NCBI GenBank assembly: GCA_964386235.1
Contig: CAYLSH010000020.1
Coordinates: 1 to 24,310 of the forward strand
DNA length: 24,310 nucleotides
Reading direction: 5' to 3'
DNA from: RGIG8767 sp964386235
GTDB taxonomy: Bacteria; Bacillota; Clostridia; Lachnospirales; Lachnospiraceae
The notes beneath the pieces were generated by a model. That model was given only the letters and a program-made list of their open reading frames with translations. It had not been told where the DNA came from and searched no databases. Positions 22,987 through 24,310 of the stretch are shown here, in pieces; positions within the stretch are counted from its first letter, which is position 1; every line of letters starts with the position of its first letter. The position numbers were made by a program, and so were the translations under genes.

Positions 22987-24063
22987 ATGGGTAAAAAAGT
23001 TGTTGTCGGAATGTCCGGCGGCGTGGATTCTTCCGTGGCCGCCTTTCTGCTAAAAAATCAGGGATATGATGTGATCGGGGTGACGATGCAGATCTGGCAG
23101 GATGAGGAAAACCAGCAGATAGAGGAAAATGGTGGCTGCTGTGGTCTTTCGGCGGTGGATGATGCCCGAAGAGTTGCGCAGATGCTTGATATCCCGTATT
23201 ACGTGATGAATTTTAAAAGAGAATTTAAAGAAAATGTAATGGATTATTTTGTGGGAGAATACCTATGCGGTCGCACGCCCAATCCCTGCATTGCCTGCAA
23301 TCGTTTTGTGAAATGGGAAAGCCTTTTGCAAAGGAGTTTATCCCTTGGAGCAGATTATATTGCGACCGGACATTATGCAAGGATCGACCGGTTGGATAAC
23401 GGACGTTACTCTTTAAAAACATCCGTAACGTCAGCAAAGGATCAGACCTATGCTTTATACAATCTGACACAGGAACAACTCTCCAAAACGCTGATGCCGG
23501 TTGGGGAATACACCAAAGAGCAGATTCGTCAGATCGCCGTCAGCGAAAAGATCCCGGTTGCACACAAAAAGGACAGCCAGGAGATCTGCTTTATTCCGGA
23601 TAATGACTATGCTTCCTTTATTGAAAAAGAAACAGACGGCAATGTTCCGAAAGCAGGTAATTTTGTCACAAAAGAGGGAATCATACTCGGACAGCACAAG
23701 GGCATTACTCATTACACGATCGGGCAGCGCAAGGGACTGAACCTTGCCATGGGACATCCGGTATTTGTAACGCAGATCCGCCCGGATACAGATGAAGTTG
23801 TGATAGGAGAAGCAGAAGATGTATTTACATCGGAACTTTGCTGCAACAAACTCAATTTCATGGCGGTTGAAGATATCCCGGATTCCTACCGTGCACTGGT
23901 CAAAATCCGCTACAGCCACAAGGGAGAAATGGCAACCCTTTACCGCACCGGATCAGACGAGATCCGCTGCGTGTTTGACAACCCGGTCCGCGCCGTCACA
24001 CCGGGCCAGGCGGTCGTTTTCTACGAAAACGACTATATCTTAGGCGGCGGAACAATTGTATAG
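22987..24063 (+). CDS. mnmA: tRNA-specific 2-thiouridylase MnmA
   Basis: Activates U34 of Lys, Glu and Gln tRNAs with ATP and replaces O2 by sulfur received from a cysteine desulfurase. The protein has 358 residues, standard length. The PP-loop GMSGGVDSSVAA (8-19) is complete. The catalytic cysteine pair is C101 (TPNPCIACN) and C201 (SQEICFIP), matching the E. coli C102/C199 arrangement. The central tRNA-binding part contains HYTIGQRKGL, and the C-terminal beta-barrel ends VFYENDYILGGGTI. The ATG at 22987 has GAGG 6 nt upstream; earlier in-frame starts (22942, 22975) extend into non-conserved sequence. Its position after nifS-iscU suggests that NifS is its sulfur donor. I found no clear separate promoter. 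Confidence 0.95.
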   Translation: MGKKVVVGMSGGVDSSVAAFLLKNQGYDVIGVTMQIWQDEENQQIEENGGCCGLSAVDDARRVAQMLDIPYYVMNFKREFKENVMDYFVGEYLCGRTPNPCIACNRFVKWESLLQRSLSLGADYIATGHYARIDRLDNGRYSLKTSVTSAKDQTYALYNLTQEQLSKTLMPVGEYTKEQIRQIAVSEKIPVAHKKDSQEICFIPDNDYASFIEKETDGNVPKAGNFVTKEGIILGQHKGITHYTIGQRKGLNLAMGHPVFVTQIRPDTDEVVIGEAEDVFTSELCCNKLNFMAVEDIPDSYRALVKIRYSHKGEMATLYRTGSDEIRCVFDNPVRAVTPGQAVVFYENDYILGGGTIV

Positions 24064-24066
24064 AAA

Positions 24067-24164
24067 AGAAACAGCCGTGGGCAGGACGCCCCTTAAAGTC
24101 AGTGTACTGTGACATATCAGTACATTCGCCTGACTTTTGGGGGCCTCTGTCCACGGCTGTTTCT
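24067..24164. other. 98-nt nested hairpin after mnmA (terminator-like outer stem)
   Basis: The outer arms AGAAACAGCCGTGG (24067-24080) and CCACGGCTGTTTCT (24151-24164) pair perfectly over 14 bp. Inside are further stems: 24081-24085 with 24146-24150 (two wobbles), four C-G pairs, AAAGTCAG (24095-24102) with CTGACTTT (24130-24137), and TGTACTG (24103-24109) with CAGTACA (24118-24124) around an 8-nt loop. The T run after the outer stem is short. It may be the mnmA terminator carrying an inserted palindromic element. Confidence 0.8.
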
Positions 24165-24170
24165 GCATTA

Positions 24171-24310
24171 AGGGCTGGAACTGGTGGTGTTGTTGTGCTG
24201 TGTTTTGGTATAAAGTGAAATTTTACGTGTCCACTTTAATAGGAACATTTTAAATGTAGTGTTTTGGACATATGCAGGAAAATAGCAAGCGTATGCCCAA
24301 AAAAGAAATT
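24171..24310. other. Non-coding tail with short repeats, window edge
   Basis: I see no gene here. It holds a 9-bp direct repeat GTGTTTTGG (24200-24208 and 24259-24267), a 7-bp inverted repeat TAAAGTG/CACTTTA (24211-24217, 24232-24238), and a palindrome ACATTT-T-AAATGT (24245-24257). The look is that of a regulatory region or the end of a mobile element that continues beyond the window. Confidence 0.4.

Noticed and set aside
23455..23919. 154-codon minus-strand frame within mnmA
   Set aside because: Fully antisense to catalytic parts of MnmA, with no ribosome binding site.

Overview
The window looks like a chromosomal core region of a low-to-moderate GC, anaerobic, spore-forming Clostridia, most likely family Lachnospiraceae. 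The evidence is the set of genes and their order: the end of spo0A; a divergent rqcH / yicC-gmk-rpoZ block; rimO-pgsA-pncC followed by recA-recX and rny; a NUDIX-spoIIM-xerD block; and a nifS-iscU-mnmA sulfur-transfer block. Shine-Dalgarno sites are strong, sigma-A promoters are near consensus (TTGACA-N17-TAtAaT), and the recA operators are of the Gram-positive LexA type. I see no tRNA, rRNA, CRISPR array, complete insertion sequence or phage genes, and no gene-free stretch longer than 300 bases.

Layout. Bases 1-500 hold the C-terminal DNA-binding part of Spo0A, cut by the window edge. glgA (glycogen synthase) follows at 625-2070 and converges on rqcH (ribosome quality control, minus strand); the two genes meet inside a hairpin that contains both stop codons. 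rqcH diverges from yicC-gmk-rpoZ through back-to-back sigma-A promoters, and rpoZ ends at an intrinsic terminator. The next run on the plus strand is rimO, pgsA, pncC and a membrane-anchored protein of unknown function with a tandem repeat. recA-recX comes next, with two LexA boxes at its promoter, then rny with its own promoter and a strong terminator (12924-12958). A PLP aminotransferase and a NUDIX hydrolase follow, then a carbohydrate-binding-type lipoprotein with a Pro-rich repeat tail, a SpoIIM-like membrane protein and xerD. A two-way terminator separates xerD from two minus-strand genes: DAHP synthase and, upstream of it, a SpoVB/MOP-type flippase. The flippase diverges from nifS-iscU-mnmA. 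The window ends in an elaborate hairpin of about 98 nt and an apparently non-coding tail.

Functional links. NifS supplies sulfur to IscU (Fe-S clusters) and to MnmA (2-thiouridine in tRNA); RimO needs Fe-S clusters, so it depends indirectly on the same supply. RqcH, YicC and RNase Y all act on translation or RNA turnover. RecA and RecX form an SOS unit. Spo0A, the SpoIIM-like protein and the SpoVB-like flippase point to endospore formation.

No clearly new multi-gene system is visible; most of the window is conserved housekeeping DNA. The less expected signals are RNA and DNA structures: a perfect 15-1-15 palindrome inside the start of recX, hairpins placed at the predicted 5' ends of the yicC and xerD transcripts, the hairpin over the glgA/rqcH stop codons, the nested hairpin after mnmA, and two accessory surface-protein genes lying within otherwise conserved gene orders.
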